From Pseudoxanthomonas suwonensis 11-1 (GTDB taxonomy: Bacteria; Pseudomonadota; Gammaproteobacteria; Xanthomonadales; Xanthomonadaceae): DNA of 64,000 nucleotides. Where the stretch lies: the NCBI RefSeq assembly GCF_000185965.1, contig NC_014924.1:1488001-1552000 (forward strand). Reading direction: 5' to 3'. A program made the translations under genes and the position numbers. The notes beneath the pieces are model-generated. The model saw only the letters and a list, made by a program, of their open reading frames with translations, was not told the DNA's origin and did no database searches. Each line of letters begins with the position of its first letter. Position 1 is the stretch's first letter. This document shows positions 33,748-42,031 of the stretch, piece after piece.

Positions 33748-36700
33748 ATGAACATCACCGAGCTGTCCATCCGCCGCCCGGTCACCACCATCATGCTGTT
33801 CGTGTCGATGGTGGTGATCGGCCTGATCGCCGCGCTGCGCCTGCCGCTGGAGGCCGAGCCGGAAGCCACGATCCCGTTCTTCTTCGTCTGGCTGCCGTAC
33901 GACGGCTCGACCCCGGAGGAGATCGAGCGCAACGTGCTGCGGCCGGTCGAGGAGGCGCTGTCGACCATGCCCGGCATCCGCTCGATGAACTCGCGCGCCA
34001 ATGCCGACAGCGCCCAGATCCAGGTCGAGTTCAGCGACTGGAACCGGGACATCGCCATCGCCGCTTCCGAGGCGCGCGAGCGCATCGACGCGATCCGCGA
34101 CCAGCTGCCTGACGACTTCCGCCGCTACTACGTCTACCGCTGGACCACCTCCGACCGCGAGGCCATGAGCCTGCGCCTGGACAGCGAGGAGGACCTGACC
34201 TCGCGTGCCGACCTGATCGAGCAGGTGATCAAGCGCCGCCTGGAACGCGTTCCGGGCGTTGCCCGCATCCAGGTCGAGGGCGTGGCCAGCCAGGAACTGC
34301 TGGTGGCGCTGGACAAGGACCGGCTCAGCGCCCACGGCGTGGCCCTCAACGAGCTGGTGCAGCGGCTGCAGGCGGCCAACTTCTCGGTTTCCGCGGGGCA
34401 GATCACCGAGGCCGGGCGCCGGCTGCGGGTGCAGCCTCGCGGCGAACTGCAGGAGGTGCAGGCGCTGCGCGACCTGCCGGTCAACAACCGCGGCGTGCGC
34501 CTGTCCGATGTCGCCGAGGTCTCGTTGCAGCCGCAGCGCATGAACTACGTGCGCAAGCTCGACGGCCGTCCCAGCGTGGCGGTGGACATCTTCAAGGAGC
34601 GCGCCGCCAACCTGGTCGACCTGTCGCGCTCGGTGCGCAAGGAGATCGAAGTCCTGCGGGAGGACCCGGCGATGCGCGGCATCGGCATCGAGGTCATCGA
34701 CGACCAGGGCCAGGCCGTGACCAGTTCGCTGGCGGCGCTGGCCGAGGCCGGCGCGATCGGCCTGGCGCTGTCGGTGATCGTGCTCTACGGTTTCCTGCGG
34801 CACTGGCCCTCGACCCTGATGGTCAGCCTGGCGATCCCGATCTGCTTCGCCATGACCCTGGGCTTCATGTACTTCGCCGGCATCACCCTCAACATCATCT
34901 CGATGATGGGCCTGCTGCTTGCGGTCGGCATGCTGGTGGACAACGCCGTGGTGGTGGTGGAGAGCATCTACCAGGAACAGGAGAAATACCCGGGGCGCCA
35001 GGCCCTGGCCTCGATCATCGGCACCCGCCACGTGGCCATCGCGCTGTCGGCCGGCACCCTGTGCCACTGCGTGGTGTTCCTGCCGATGCTGTTCGGCGAG
35101 AAGAACATCATCAGCATCTACCTGGGGCAGCTGGCGGTGACCATCTCGGTCTCCCTGCTGGCCTCGTGGCTGGTGGCCATCAGCCTGATCCCGATGCTGT
35201 CGGCACGGATGAAGACCCCGCCGGCGGTGAAGTCGCCGCTGATCAGCCGGCTGCAGTCGCGTTATGCCAACGCACTGCGCTGGACCCTGCAGCACCGCGG
35301 CTGGAGCGTGGCCGGCATCGTCTTCATCACCCTGGCCAGCATCGTCCCGATCATCAATGCCAGGAGCGGCGGGGACGACAGCTCGCCGGACGAGATCAAC
35401 ATCTTCTACCAGTGGAAGGGTGCCTACTCGAAGGAGGAGATGGGCCGCGAGGTGGCGCGCGTGGAGGCGTTCATCAACGCCAACCGCGAGGAGTTCAAGG
35501 TCGACCGCGTGTACAGCCGCTACAGCGAGCAGGGCTGGGCCTCGACCCGCCTGTACCTGACGATCGACGACAGCGAGCTCAGCAGCCAGATCCAGGAGAA
35601 GATCCGCAAGGGCCTGCCGCAGTCTGCGCGCGCCAGGATCGGGCTGGGCTGGCCGGGCAGCTCCGGCAACCAGAACCAGGGCGTGAGCTTCTCCCTGATC
35701 GGCGATTCCTCGCAGACCCTCGAGGAGCTGGCCGCCGACATCGTGCCGCTGCTCAACCGCAACGAGAACCTGCGCGACGTGCGCGTGGACACCGGCGACG
35801 CCAACACCGAGCTGTCGGTGCGGGTGGACCGCGAGCGCGCGGCGGCCTACGGCTTCAGCGCCCAGCAGGTGGCCGAGTACGTGGGCATGGCCCTGCGAGG
35901 CTCCTCGCTGCGCGACTTCCATCGCGACAACGTGGAGATCCCGGTGAACGTGCGCTTCGCCGGTGCCGAGCACTACGGCGTGGAGGACCTGGCCTCGTTC
36001 ATGGTGCGCGCGCCCAACGGCGTGGAGGTGCCGCTGCTGGCGATGGTGGACGTGGGCTTCAATCCGTCCGCCACCTCGATCCAGCGCCTGAACCGGCAGA
36101 CCATGCTGAAGGTGGAGTCGGGCGTGGCCAAGGACGTGTCGGTGGCCGACGCGCGCAAGGCGATCGAGGAATCGCTGAAGGCGGTGCAGTTCCCGCCGGG
36201 CTATGGCTACACCTTCGACAGCGGCAGCTTCAACATCAACTTCGACGGCATGAACCAGATGCTGATGGCCATCGCGATCGCGCTGGTGCTGATGCTGGTG
36301 ATCATGGCCGCGGTGTTCGAGTCGATGCTGTTCCCGGTGGCGATCATGTCCTGCGTGCTGTTCTCGATCTTCGGCGTGTACTGGCTGTTCTGGATCACCG
36401 GCACCGAGATGAACATCATGGCAGTGATCGGCATCCTGGTGCTGATGGGCGTGGTGGTGAACAACGGCATCGTGATGATCGAGCACATCAACAACCTGCG
36501 CCGCCGCGGTATGCCGCGTACCGATGCGCTGGTGGAAGGCAGCCGCGAACGCCTGCGCCCGATCATGATGACCATGGGCACGGCGATCCTGGCGATGATC
36601 CCGATCGCGCTGAACACCCAGACCGTGGACGGCATGCCGCCGTACTACCCGATGGCGCGTGCCATCGCCGGCGGCCTGGCGTTCTCCACGGTGGTCAGCC

Positions 36701-36831
36701 TGCTGTTCCTGCCGACCATCTACGCGATCCTGGACGACCTGCGCACCGGCACCTCGCGGCTGGTGCGCAAGGCCCGGGGCCTGGACCGTGGCGACCCTGG
36801 CGCCCAGGTGCCGGCCGTCGTCGTGGAGTAG
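33748..36831 (+). CDS. second RND efflux permease with altered proton-relay residues
   Basis: 1027 aa, starting 4 bp after the first permease stop. Typical RND fold beginning NITELSIRRPVTTIMLF. In span 4 the motif is GMLVDNAVVVVE: Asp398 is followed by Asn399 instead of a second Asp. In span 10 it reads GVVVNNGIVMIE, with Asn905 where AcrB-type pumps have Lys. It belongs to a different RND subgroup from its neighbour, so the operon resembles MdtABC (one adaptor, two permeases) in layout only. A strong terminator follows. Confidence 0.92.
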   Translation: MNITELSIRRPVTTIMLFVSMVVIGLIAALRLPLEAEPEATIPFFFVWLPYDGSTPEEIERNVLRPVEEALSTMPGIRSMNSRANADSAQIQVEFSDWNRDIAIAASEARERIDAIRDQLPDDFRRYYVYRWTTSDREAMSLRLDSEEDLTSRADLIEQVIKRRLERVPGVARIQVEGVASQELLVALDKDRLSAHGVALNELVQRLQAANFSVSAGQITEAGRRLRVQPRGELQEVQALRDLPVNNRGVRLSDVAEVSLQPQRMNYVRKLDGRPSVAVDIFKERAANLVDLSRSVRKEIEVLREDPAMRGIGIEVIDDQGQAVTSSLAALAEAGAIGLALSVIVLYGFLRHWPSTLMVSLAIPICFAMTLGFMYFAGITLNIISMMGLLLAVGMLVDNAVVVVESIYQEQEKYPGRQALASIIGTRHVAIALSAGTLCHCVVFLPMLFGEKNIISIYLGQLAVTISVSLLASWLVAISLIPMLSARMKTPPAVKSPLISRLQSRYANALRWTLQHRGWSVAGIVFITLASIVPIINARSGGDDSSPDEINIFYQWKGAYSKEEMGREVARVEAFINANREEFKVDRVYSRYSEQGWASTRLYLTIDDSELSSQIQEKIRKGLPQSARARIGLGWPGSSGNQNQGVSFSLIGDSSQTLEELAADIVPLLNRNENLRDVRVDTGDANTELSVRVDRERAAAYGFSAQQVAEYVGMALRGSSLRDFHRDNVEIPVNVRFAGAEHYGVEDLASFMVRAPNGVEVPLLAMVDVGFNPSATSIQRLNRQTMLKVESGVAKDVSVADARKAIEESLKAVQFPPGYGYTFDSGSFNINFDGMNQMLMAIAIALVLMLVIMAAVFESMLFPVAIMSCVLFSIFGVYWLFWITGTEMNIMAVIGILVLMGVVVNNGIVMIEHINNLRRRGMPRTDALVEGSRERLRPIMMTMGTAILAMIPIALNTQTVDGMPPYYPMARAIAGGLAFSTVVSLLFLPTIYAILDDLRTGTSRLVRKARGLDRGDPGAQVPAVVVE

Positions 36832-36855
36832 GCGGCGCGCTAAAAGCCGGAACGG

Positions 36856-36886
36856 AAAAAGCCCGGCGCGAGCCGGGCTTTTTTTC
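36856..36886. terminator. bidirectional terminator between RND operon and TraB-like gene
   Basis: The 12-bp stem AAAAAGCCCGGC/GCCGGGCTTTTT with a GCGA loop is followed by further T residues on the + strand, and A residues precede it, so it can also serve the convergent minus-strand gene. Confidence 0.92.
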
Positions 36887-36909
36887 TTCCACCACGTTTG
36901 CCGGCTGCT

Positions 36910-38133
36910 TCAGCCAACCAGCTTGCCCAGCATGCGCAGGCCGCCGGTCCACACGCCGATGGCCGTGCCCAGGCTGGTGAGGAAGAAGTTCAGCAGGATC
37001 CGCGCCACCCGGTTGCGCCACCAGCCCTTCAGGCTCTGCACGTCGTCGCGCAGGGCCATGAAGTCGGCGTAGGTCGGCTTGCGCAGGTTCGCCTCGACGA
37101 ATGCGCTGACCGTGCCCGAAGCCAGCGCCGGATGCAGCGGGGTGAGCGGGGAGGCGATGAAGGCAGCGAGGATGCTCAGCGGATGGCCGCCGGCCAGCAG
37201 GCAGCCCAGCGCGCCGAGCAGGCCGGTGGCCAGCACCCACTGCAGCAGCAGGTCCGCGCCCACGTCGACGCCGCCCTGCCAGAAACCCCAGGCGAAGCCG
37301 CCCACCAGGAAGGCGCCGATGATGGTTTCCAGCCACGGGAAGCTGGACTTCTCGCGCACCGACTCCAGTTCTCCAAGGGCCGCCGCAGGCTCGTCCTGGT
37401 CCTCGGCCAGGTGCCGGGCCAGGCCGGGCAAGTGGCCGGCACCGACCACCGCCAGCACGTTGCGCGCGCCGCGCTCCTGCCGCAGCCGGGTGGCCATGTA
37501 GCGGTCGCGCTCGGCGATCACGGTGTCGTACAGCGCCGGGCTGTGCGAGGCGAACTCGCCGAAGCTGGCCTCCAGCATGTCGCCCTGCTTGAGCTTCTCG
37601 ATCTCGTCGTCGCCGACTTCCTCGTCGCCGAACATCGCCAGCAGGATGCCCGCGCTGGTCTTGGCACGGCCCCACCAGCCCAGCCGCTCCATCGCGCGGC
37701 GGAAGGTCAGGCCGACCTCGCGGTCGATCAGCTGCACCGGCAGGCCACGCTCGCGTGCATCCAGCACCGCCGCCTTCAGTTCCGCGCCGGGCTCCACGCC
37801 CAGTTGTTCGGCAAGGCGCCGCTGGTAGGCAGACAGGGCCAGGTTGGCGGCGAACAGGCTGGTCTTGCCGTTGCGGATCACCTGGACGATGTCCATCTTC
37901 GCCAGCACGTCCGGATCGGTCAGCGACTGCAGGCGGCCGGGATCGAGCTCGACCGCGACCGCGTCGTACTCGCCGCTGGCTACCGCGGCGCGCACCGCCT
38001 CGATGCTGGCCTGGGAAACGTGCGCGGTGCCCAGCAGGGTGTAACGCACGCCATCGCGTTCGACCACGCGCAGCGGCTGGTCGGTGAGCGGGCTCTCGGT
38101 AGCGGATTCGGGCTGGGCGTCGATCGTGGTCAT
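36910..38133 (-). CDS. TraB/PrgY family membrane protein
   Basis: 407 aa. TraB domain (~20-235): LLGTAHVSQASIEAVR, AVAVELDPGR, LIDREVGLTFRRAME, and GAGHLPGLARHL, matching conserved Gx2H and GxxH-type motifs proposed to build a metal-binding site. The C-terminal half holds about four hydrophobic segments (~270-400), the TraB/PrgY layout. Enterococcal PrgY limits pheromone activity, and related domains are thought to be proteases; the function here is unknown. It lies 66 bp downstream of aguB on the same strand. Confidence 0.88.
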   Translation of the reverse strand: MTTIDAQPESATESPLTDQPLRVVERDGVRYTLLGTAHVSQASIEAVRAAVASGEYDAVAVELDPGRLQSLTDPDVLAKMDIVQVIRNGKTSLFAANLALSAYQRRLAEQLGVEPGAELKAAVLDARERGLPVQLIDREVGLTFRRAMERLGWWGRAKTSAGILLAMFGDEEVGDDEIEKLKQGDMLEASFGEFASHSPALYDTVIAERDRYMATRLRQERGARNVLAVVGAGHLPGLARHLAEDQDEPAAALGELESVREKSSFPWLETIIGAFLVGGFAWGFWQGGVDVGADLLLQWVLATGLLGALGCLLAGGHPLSILAAFIASPLTPLHPALASGTVSAFVEANLRKPTYADFMALRDDVQSLKGWWRNRVARILLNFFLTSLGTAIGVWTGGLRMLGKLVG

Positions 38134-38198
38134 CTCTGGCGTGCTGTCGGCGTCCCGGCGGGACCCGTCATGGGGGAGGGCGGCCGGGGCCGGCGGCG

Positions 38199-39083
38199 TC
38201 AGTCGATGTAGCGCTTGAGCAGGTCGCCGTAGGCGTCGATCCGGCGGTCGCGCAGGAACGGCCAGATCCGGCGGACGTGCTCGCTGCGCTGCAGGTCGAC
38301 CTCGCACACCAGCACGGTGGCGTCCTCGCCGGCCTGGGCCAGGAACTCGCCCTGCGGGCCCAGCACGTGGCTGTTGCCCCAGAACCGGATGCCCGAGGCG
38401 CCCAGCGGCGAGGGCTCGTGGCCGACGCGGTTGCAGGACAGCACCGGCAGGCCGTTGGCCACGGCATGCCCGCGGTGGCTGAGGATCCAGGCGTCGCGCT
38501 GGCGGTCCTTCTCGTCCTGGGCGTCGTCCGGGTCCCAGCCGATGGCGGTGGGGTAGAGCAGCAGCTCGGCGCCGGCCAGCGCCATCAGGCGCGCGGCCTC
38601 CGGATACCACTGGTCCCAGCACACCAGCACGCCGAGGCGGCCGATGGAGGTGTCGATCGGCCTGAAGCCGATGTCGCCCGGGGTGAAGTAGAACTTCTCG
38701 TAGAAGCCAGGATCGTCCGGGATGTGCATCTTGCGGTACTTGCCCAGCAGGGTGCCGTCCTTCTCCAGGACCACCGCGGTGTTGTGGTACAGGCCGGGGG
38801 CACGGCGCTCGAACAGCGAGCCGACGATGACCACGCCGTGCTTCCTGGCCAGCGCACCCAGGCGCTCGGTGCTGGGTCCGGGGATCTGCTCGGCCAGGTC
38901 GAACTCGGACACCGACTCGTGCTGGCAGAAGTAGGCGCCGTTGTGCAGTTCCTGCAGCAGCACCAGCTGCGCGCCGGCTGCGGCGGCCTCGGCCACGCGG
39001 GCTTCGATCGCGGCCAGGTTGGCGTCGGCATCGCCCTGGTTGCGTTCCTGCACCAGGGCGACGGTAAGGGTCTTGCGGCTCAT
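38199..39083 (-). CDS. aguB: N-carbamoylputrescine amidase
   Basis: 294 aa. Nitrilase-superfamily enzyme with the catalytic triad Glu45 (LLQELHNG), Lys118 (GKYRKMHIPDDP) and Cys155 (LVCWDQWYPEAAR). GFYEKFYFTPGD and SHRGHAVANG are characteristic of AguB. It converts N-carbamoylputrescine to putrescine, CO2 and ammonia in the cytoplasm. The gene that makes its substrate, aguA, lies 110 bp upstream on the same strand, so this is a complete agmatine-to-putrescine route. Confidence 0.95.
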   Translation of the reverse strand: MSRKTLTVALVQERNQGDADANLAAIEARVAEAAAAGAQLVLLQELHNGAYFCQHESVSEFDLAEQIPGPSTERLGALARKHGVVIVGSLFERRAPGLYHNTAVVLEKDGTLLGKYRKMHIPDDPGFYEKFYFTPGDIGFRPIDTSIGRLGVLVCWDQWYPEAARLMALAGAELLLYPTAIGWDPDDAQDEKDRQRDAWILSHRGHAVANGLPVLSCNRVGHEPSPLGASGIRFWGNSHVLGPQGEFLAQAGEDATVLVCEVDLQRSEHVRRIWPFLRDRRIDAYGDLLKRYID

Positions 39084-39120
39084 GGGCGGGGGCGTCTTGC
39101 GTAGTGGAAGCGGATGGTAA

Positions 39121-39171
39121 CCCGTGCCCTGCGCACGGGGCCTGAAGCCCGGCGCGTGGCGCGGGCTTCAG
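39121..39171. other. two hairpins between aguA and aguB
   Basis: CCCGTGC/GCACGGG (39121-39139) and the perfect 10-bp stem CTGAAGCCCG/CGGGCTTCAG (39142-39171) sit back to back in the 110-bp gap. No T-run follows on either strand, so they look like mRNA-stabilising or processing structures rather than terminators. Confidence 0.6.
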
Positions 39172-39193
39172 CGGGCATTGCCTGCGTGGGGGC

Positions 39194-40225
39194 TCAGCGG
39201 CCGAGGCCGGCCGGCAGCTGCATGCTGATGCAGTGCAGGCTGCCGTTCTGCCAGATCAGGGCACGGCACGGCACCTGCACGATCTCGCGGCCGGGGAATG
39301 CCTGCGCCAGAACCGCGGCAGCGGCATCGTCGGCCGGATCGCCATAGGCTGGCATCAGCACCGCGCCGTTGACGATCAGGAAGTTCGCGTACGAGGCGGC
39401 CAGGCGGCGGCCTTCGTCGATCACCGGTGCCGCCCACGGCAGCGGGAACAGGCGGTACGGCCTGCCGTCGGTGGTGCGCAGCGCGGCGATCTCGTCGGCC
39501 ATCGCCTTCAGTTCGGCATGGTGGCTGTCGGTCTCGTCGTCGCAGGCCTGGAACACGATGGCGTCGCCCGGCGCGAAGCGGGCGAGGGTATCGATGTGGG
39601 CGTCGGTGTCGTCGCCCTCCAGGTAGCCGTGATCCAGCCACAGCACCCGGTCCTGGGCCAGCCAGCCGGCCAGCTTCGCGGTCAGCTCCTCGCGGCTGGC
39701 CTGCGGGTGGCGTTCGTGCAGGCAGCGCCAGGTGGTCAGCAGGGTGCCGGCGCCGTCGGTCTCGATGCCGCCGCCTTCCAGGGCGAAGTCGATGCGCTGG
39801 TGCGCGGCGTCGCCGAACAGGCCCTGCGCGGCCAGCGCCTGGACCAGGCGGTCGTCGCGCCCGGCCTCGAACTTGCCGCCCCAGGCGGTGAAGCGGAAAT
39901 CCAGCACCCGGAAGCCTTCGCCTTCGCGCAAGGTAATGGGGCCGGAGTCGCGCAGCCAGGTGTCGTCATAGTCGAACGGGATGAAACGCACCCGCTCCAT
40001 GTCGATCCGGGCCGAGCGCAGGCGCGCCTCGGCGTAGGCCTCGACATCGTCGTCGGCCACGCAGATCCACGCCTCCTGGAAACGGGTGATCGCGGCGACC
40101 AGGGCGATATAGGTCTCCTCGACCTCGCCCAGGCGGTCGGCCCAGTCGGTGCCGGCGTGCGGCCAGGCGACCAGGATCGCGGACTGGGGTTCCCACTCCG
40201 CGGGGAAGCGCAGGTTCTCGGTCAT
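39194..40225 (-). CDS. aguA: agmatine deiminase
   Basis: 343 aa. Pentein-fold guanidine-modifying enzyme. Visible blocks are AEWEPQSAILVAWPH at the N-terminus, DDTWLRDSGPI (substrate-binding Asp/Arg), ALEGGGIETDG, and the C-terminal nucleophile Cys332 in NGSLHCISMQLP. It hydrolyses agmatine to N-carbamoylputrescine and ammonia. It is the first gene of the aguA-aguB pair; the upstream 40226-40360 gap is GC-rich with a CCCGGCC/GGCCGGG hairpin, and no clear promoter is visible. Confidence 0.95.
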   Translation of the reverse strand: MTENLRFPAEWEPQSAILVAWPHAGTDWADRLGEVEETYIALVAAITRFQEAWICVADDDVEAYAEARLRSARIDMERVRFIPFDYDDTWLRDSGPITLREGEGFRVLDFRFTAWGGKFEAGRDDRLVQALAAQGLFGDAAHQRIDFALEGGGIETDGAGTLLTTWRCLHERHPQASREELTAKLAGWLAQDRVLWLDHGYLEGDDTDAHIDTLARFAPGDAIVFQACDDETDSHHAELKAMADEIAALRTTDGRPYRLFPLPWAAPVIDEGRRLAASYANFLIVNGAVLMPAYGDPADDAAAAVLAQAFPGREIVQVPCRALIWQNGSLHCISMQLPAGLGR

Positions 40226-40360
40226 TCCATTCGGGTCATGCAGGCCCGGCCAGGCCGGGCGGGGCGGGGGACGCAGCGGGGGCTGCGGCGGTGCCGGCAG
40301 GCGCCGGCCGGACTTCGCCGCCCCGCGTGGCAGGGCGGCACTGGAGCGGGTACGGCTGGA

Positions 40361-40687
40361 TCAGCGGACCGGCGGCTTGGGGCCGATCTCGTTCGGCGAG
40401 GCCTTGTGCGCGACCACGTCGATCACGCGGCTCTTCTCGAAATACACCACGAATTCCGGATAGACCCAGCGGTTGATGGTCGGCCACTGGCTCTTCTGGC
40501 CGCCGCGCGGGTCCAGCTTCTCCTGCGGCGCGCCGAAGCGGGCCTCGACCTGGGCCATGGTCAGGCCGCGCGCGGGCGTGGCGGCCGCCGGCTTGTCGAC
40601 GCGCTCGATCAGCAGGGTATCGGCCTGCGCACCGGCCGACAGGGCGGCCAGCGCGAGCAGGGACAGGACTTGGAAGCGGTGCTTCAT
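40361..40687 (-). CDS. small periplasmic protein, SmpA/OmlA-like motif, unknown function
   Basis: 108 aa. Signal peptide (~1-22, AQA|D). The mature part has GLTMAQVEARFGAPQEK, then INRWVYPEFVVYFEKSRVIDVV, a small alpha-beta unit like those in SmpA-type and related conserved gammaproteobacterial proteins that are usually left unnamed. The minus strand has a TACAAT -10-like hexamer at 40749-40754, ~62 bp upstream of the ATG. Role unknown. Confidence 0.8.
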   Translation of the reverse strand: MKHRFQVLSLLALAALSAGAQADTLLIERVDKPAAATPARGLTMAQVEARFGAPQEKLDPRGGQKSQWPTINRWVYPEFVVYFEKSRVIDVVAHKASPNEIGPKPPVR

Positions 40688-40809
40688 CGTGGTGTCTCCC
40701 CAGACAAGGATCCGCGCGGCCGGGGTGGCCGGGCGGGGTACAGGGCCGATTGTAAGCAGAACGGGTGCAGATGCGGTCGCGGCCGGCTGGCGGGGCCCGG
40801 AAACGCGAA

Positions 40810-40829
40810 AGGCCGCATCGCTGCGGCCT
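40810..40829 (-). terminator. intrinsic terminator of rpmJ
   Basis: An 8-bp stem AGGCCGCA/TGCGGCCT with a 4-nt loop, followed on the minus strand by TTCGCGTTTCC. It is ~40 bp beyond the rpmJ stop. Confidence 0.7.
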
Positions 40830-40869
40830 CCCGGTTACAAGCCTGCGGCCTGGCGGCCGCCTGCCGGCT

Positions 40870-40995
40870 TCAGCGCTGGCGGGCCTTGAAGCGCGGGTTG
40901 GACTTGCAGATCACGAAGACCTTGCCGCGGCGGCGGACCACCTTGCAGTCGCGGTGACGGGTCTTCGCCGACTTCAGGGAGGACAGGACTTTCAT
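40870..40995 (-). CDS. rpmJ: 50S ribosomal protein L36, type B
   Basis: 41 aa, beginning [17 protein letters not shown] and ending [10 protein letters not shown]. It matches the YkgO/type-B form: only two cysteines remain (Cys17 and the one in VICKSN), so the zinc-binding four-residue site of the classical L36 is incomplete. Such copies are zinc-independent. It stands alone outside the ribosomal protein operons, with its own promoter and terminator, and is preceded by GGAGG-like sequence (CCTCGGAGG on the other strand). Confidence 0.95.
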
Positions 40996-41064
40996 GACAC
41001 ACCTCGGAGGACGACGGATAGGGAAGCCAGGGCCGGACGGCCGAGGCATGAAAATAAGCCCGCC

Positions 41065-41094
41065 ATTCTAGCCATGTTTCCACAGCCCTTTCAA
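41065..41094 (-). promoter_or_regulatory. sigma-70 promoter of rpmJ
   Basis: On the minus strand, -35 TTGAAA (41089-41094) and -10 TAGAAT (41065-41070) are 18 bp apart, ~70 bp upstream of the rpmJ ATG. Confidence 0.65.
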
Positions 41095-41170
41095 GCAGTT
41101 GCGCAAACGGGGCGTGTGAAGGGCGTCGCGGGCTACAATTCCGGCATCCCCACGACCCCCTGGAGCCGCC

Positions 41171-41848
41171 ATGTCCCACCCTGTTCCCGTCCTGACGATC
41201 GACGGTCCTTCCGGGGCGGGCAAGGGCACGGTGAGCCGGATCGTGGCCGGCCGGCTGGGCTGGCATTACCTTGATTCCGGGGCACTTTACCGGGCGGTGG
41301 GCGTGGCGGCCAGCTGGGCCGACCTGGACCTGGCGGACCCCTCGGCCCTGGTCCGCTGCACCTTCGACACCTCGATCGAGTTCCGCGACGGCGCCGAGGG
41401 CCTGCGGGTGCTGGTCAACGGCACCGACGCCACCTCCGAACTGCGCCTGGAGACCGCCGGCGCCGTGGCTTCGGCCATCGCCGCCATCCCCGAGGTCCGC
41501 GAGGCGCTGAAGGAGCGCCAGCGCGCGTTCCGCCAGGCACCGGGCCTGGTGGCCGACGGCCGCGACATGGGTACGGTGATCTTCCCCGACGCCACCGCCA
41601 AGGTGTTCCTCACCGCCAGCGCCGAGGAGCGCGCCCGGCGGCGCTATAAGCAGTTGAAGGAAAAAGGGGTTTCGGTTACCTTAGACGGTCTGCTGCGAGA
41701 GATCCTCGCCCGCGATGCCCGCGACGCCCAGCGCGCGGTCGCACCGCTGAGGCCGGCTGATGATGCCGTCCTCATCGATACGACCGGGCTGGACATCGAC
41801 CAGGTCGTCGCACGCGTGCTGGCCACCGTGCCGTCGCACGCCGCCTGA
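41171..41848 (+). CDS. cmk: cytidylate kinase
   Basis: 225 aa. P-loop GPSGAGKGT at 12-20, [11 protein letters not shown] (~33-43), [16 protein letters not shown] (CMP-binding Arg/Asp, ~125-140) and [11 protein letters not shown] in the lid. It phosphorylates CMP and dCMP. It precedes rpsA by 183 bp, the classical cmk-rpsA pairing. A TACAAT hexamer at 41134-41139 is a plausible -10, but no good -35 is visible. Confidence 0.96.
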   Translation: MSHPVPVLTIDGPSGAGKGTVSRIVAGRLGWHYLDSGALYRAVGVAASWADLDLADPSALVRCTFDTSIEFRDGAEGLRVLVNGTDATSELRLETAGAVASAIAAIPEVREALKERQRAFRQAPGLVADGRDMGTVIFPDATAKVFLTASAEERARRRYKQLKEKGVSVTLDGLLREILARDARDAQRAVAPLRPADDAVLIDTTGLDIDQVVARVLATVPSHAA

Positions 41849-41882
41849 CCCGGCCAGCCGGACCGTCGCGGAAACAGCAGAA

Positions 41883-42010
41883 GGCGCATCCTGCGCCAGG
41901 TCCCGTCGCGGGAACGCGACGGGGTTCAATCAACCAACCACACAGGGCGCCTGCACGGGCCTGCTACAGGGGGGCGCGGTAGCCATCGCGAGCGATGGGC
42001 CACGCCCGTG
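41883..42010 (+). promoter_or_regulatory. structured rpsA leader (three hairpins, no Shine-Dalgarno)
   Basis: Three stems precede the rpsA ATG: GGCGCA/TGCGCC (41883-41897), CCCGTCGCG/CGCGACGGG with a GGAA loop (41902-41923), and a long-range CACGGGC/GCCCGTG (41954-42010) enclosing CCATCG-CGAG-CGATGG (41983-41998). The 20 nt before the ATG hold no purine-rich ribosome site. The E. coli rpsA leader is likewise hairpin-rich with no good Shine-Dalgarno and mediates S1 autorepression. Confidence 0.6.
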
Positions 42011-42031
42011 TGTTCAACCGAGTATTCACTA

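Noticed and set aside
30084-34085. A 1300-codon minus-strand reading frame opposite the RND permeases
   Set aside because: It is a His/Gln-rich mirror of two well-conserved RND genes and has no domain or ribosome site.
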